Positions 6,489-6,694 of a DNA stretch of 6,694 nt are shown here, piece after piece. The notes under the pieces are model-generated. The model was not told the DNA's origin. It did not search any database and was given only the letters and a program-made list of their open reading frames with translations. The stretch is taken from the NCBI GenBank assembly GCA_019242135.1, contig JAFAWC010000209.1:1-6694 (forward strand). Direction: 5' to 3'. The stretch is from Mycobacteriaceae bacterium. Lineage in GTDB: Bacteria > Actinomycetota > Actinomycetes > Mycobacteriales > Mycobacteriaceae. The translations under genes were made by a program, and so were the position numbers. Positions within the stretch are counted from its first letter, which is position 1; every line of letters begins with the position of its first letter.

Positions 6489-6694
6489 CACCTGCATCAG
6501 CGTGCGCGGCACCAGCGGGGTGTCGGGGGCGTGCTGGGAACGCTTGGCGCCCGCGGCATAGATGTTGGCCGGAAACATCGCCACCATCAGCGCGGCCAGA
6601 CAAACCGCGGCAGCGGCCCGCGTGGCTGGTAGCAGCAGACCGATCGCGCCGAGCAGCTCCAGCAGGCCGGTGATGGTCACGAGCAGACCCGGCG
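6444..6694 (-). CDS. DoxX-like membrane protein (5' part off the window)
   Basis: The stop is TGA at 6446-6444 and the frame is open to the right edge, so about 83 C-terminal codons are visible. The sequence has the feel of DoxX/DoxD-like small membrane proteins: LLVTITGLLELLGAIGLLLPATR, then a second helix ending VAMFPANIYAA, a short polar loop (GAKRSQHAPDTPLVPR), and a last helix [18 protein letters not shown]. Family members usually have four helices and about 110-150 residues, so the first helix or so is missing. Homologues are linked to redox and envelope functions, but the role here cannot be told. GTG 6680 is in frame but lies inside the conserved part, so the real start is probably outside. 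The last 45 nt overlap the ptrB end in antisense. Confidence 0.8.
   Translation of the reverse strand, partial: PGLLVTITGLLELLGAIGLLLPATRAAAAVCLAALMVAMFPANIYAAGAKRSQHAPDTPLVPRTLMQVLFVGGAVLVAVGSM

Overview
The window looks like chromosomal DNA of a Mycobacterium: it is GC-rich, uses GTG starts, and carries a purC gene followed by an oligopeptidase B gene, preceded by a divergent two-TM membrane protein. From memory this is the order Rv0779c-purC-ptrB in M. tuberculosis. In the M. tuberculosis reference the peptidase is split into ptrBa and ptrBb; here it is one intact reading frame, and a DoxX-family gene follows it. A non-tuberculous species is the most natural reading, but I cannot name it.

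Left third (1-1979): three minus-strand genes. An FHA-domain protein clearly related to the mycobacterial kinase substrate GarA (1344-1916) lies upstream of a two-gene unit. That unit encodes a membrane-anchored protein (555-1148) and, overlapping it by ATGA, a Pro/Ser-rich protein that runs off the left edge (1-558). The two proteins share a paralogous domain. Both transcription units carry an upstream GTTT/GTTA-N16-GGGTA pair that resembles promoters of the stress sigma factor SigF, so the three genes may be co-regulated in stress or stationary phase. A perfect 16-bp tandem duplication containing two TTGACA boxes lies between them.

Middle (1980-3420): a plus-strand small three-TM protein (2195-2560) ends directly at a GC hairpin. 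It converges on the minus-strand membrane protein (2726-3361). Between them sits a short remnant of a LuxR-type helix-turn-helix (2612-2719), the trace of a lost regulator. A 59-bp gap separates the membrane protein from purC and contains a TAGGCT -10 box placed for a leaderless purC transcript.

Right half (3421-6694): purC (SAICAR synthetase, purine biosynthesis) and ptrB (S9A serine peptidase with an intact Ser-Asp-His triad) overlap by ATGA and are probably one operon. The peptidase has a non-conserved C-terminal tail whose coding sequence overlaps, tail to tail, the 3' end of a partial minus-strand DoxX-like membrane protein at the right edge.

I saw no tRNA, rRNA, CRISPR array or insertion sequence. 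No stretch over 300 bases lacks a gene.
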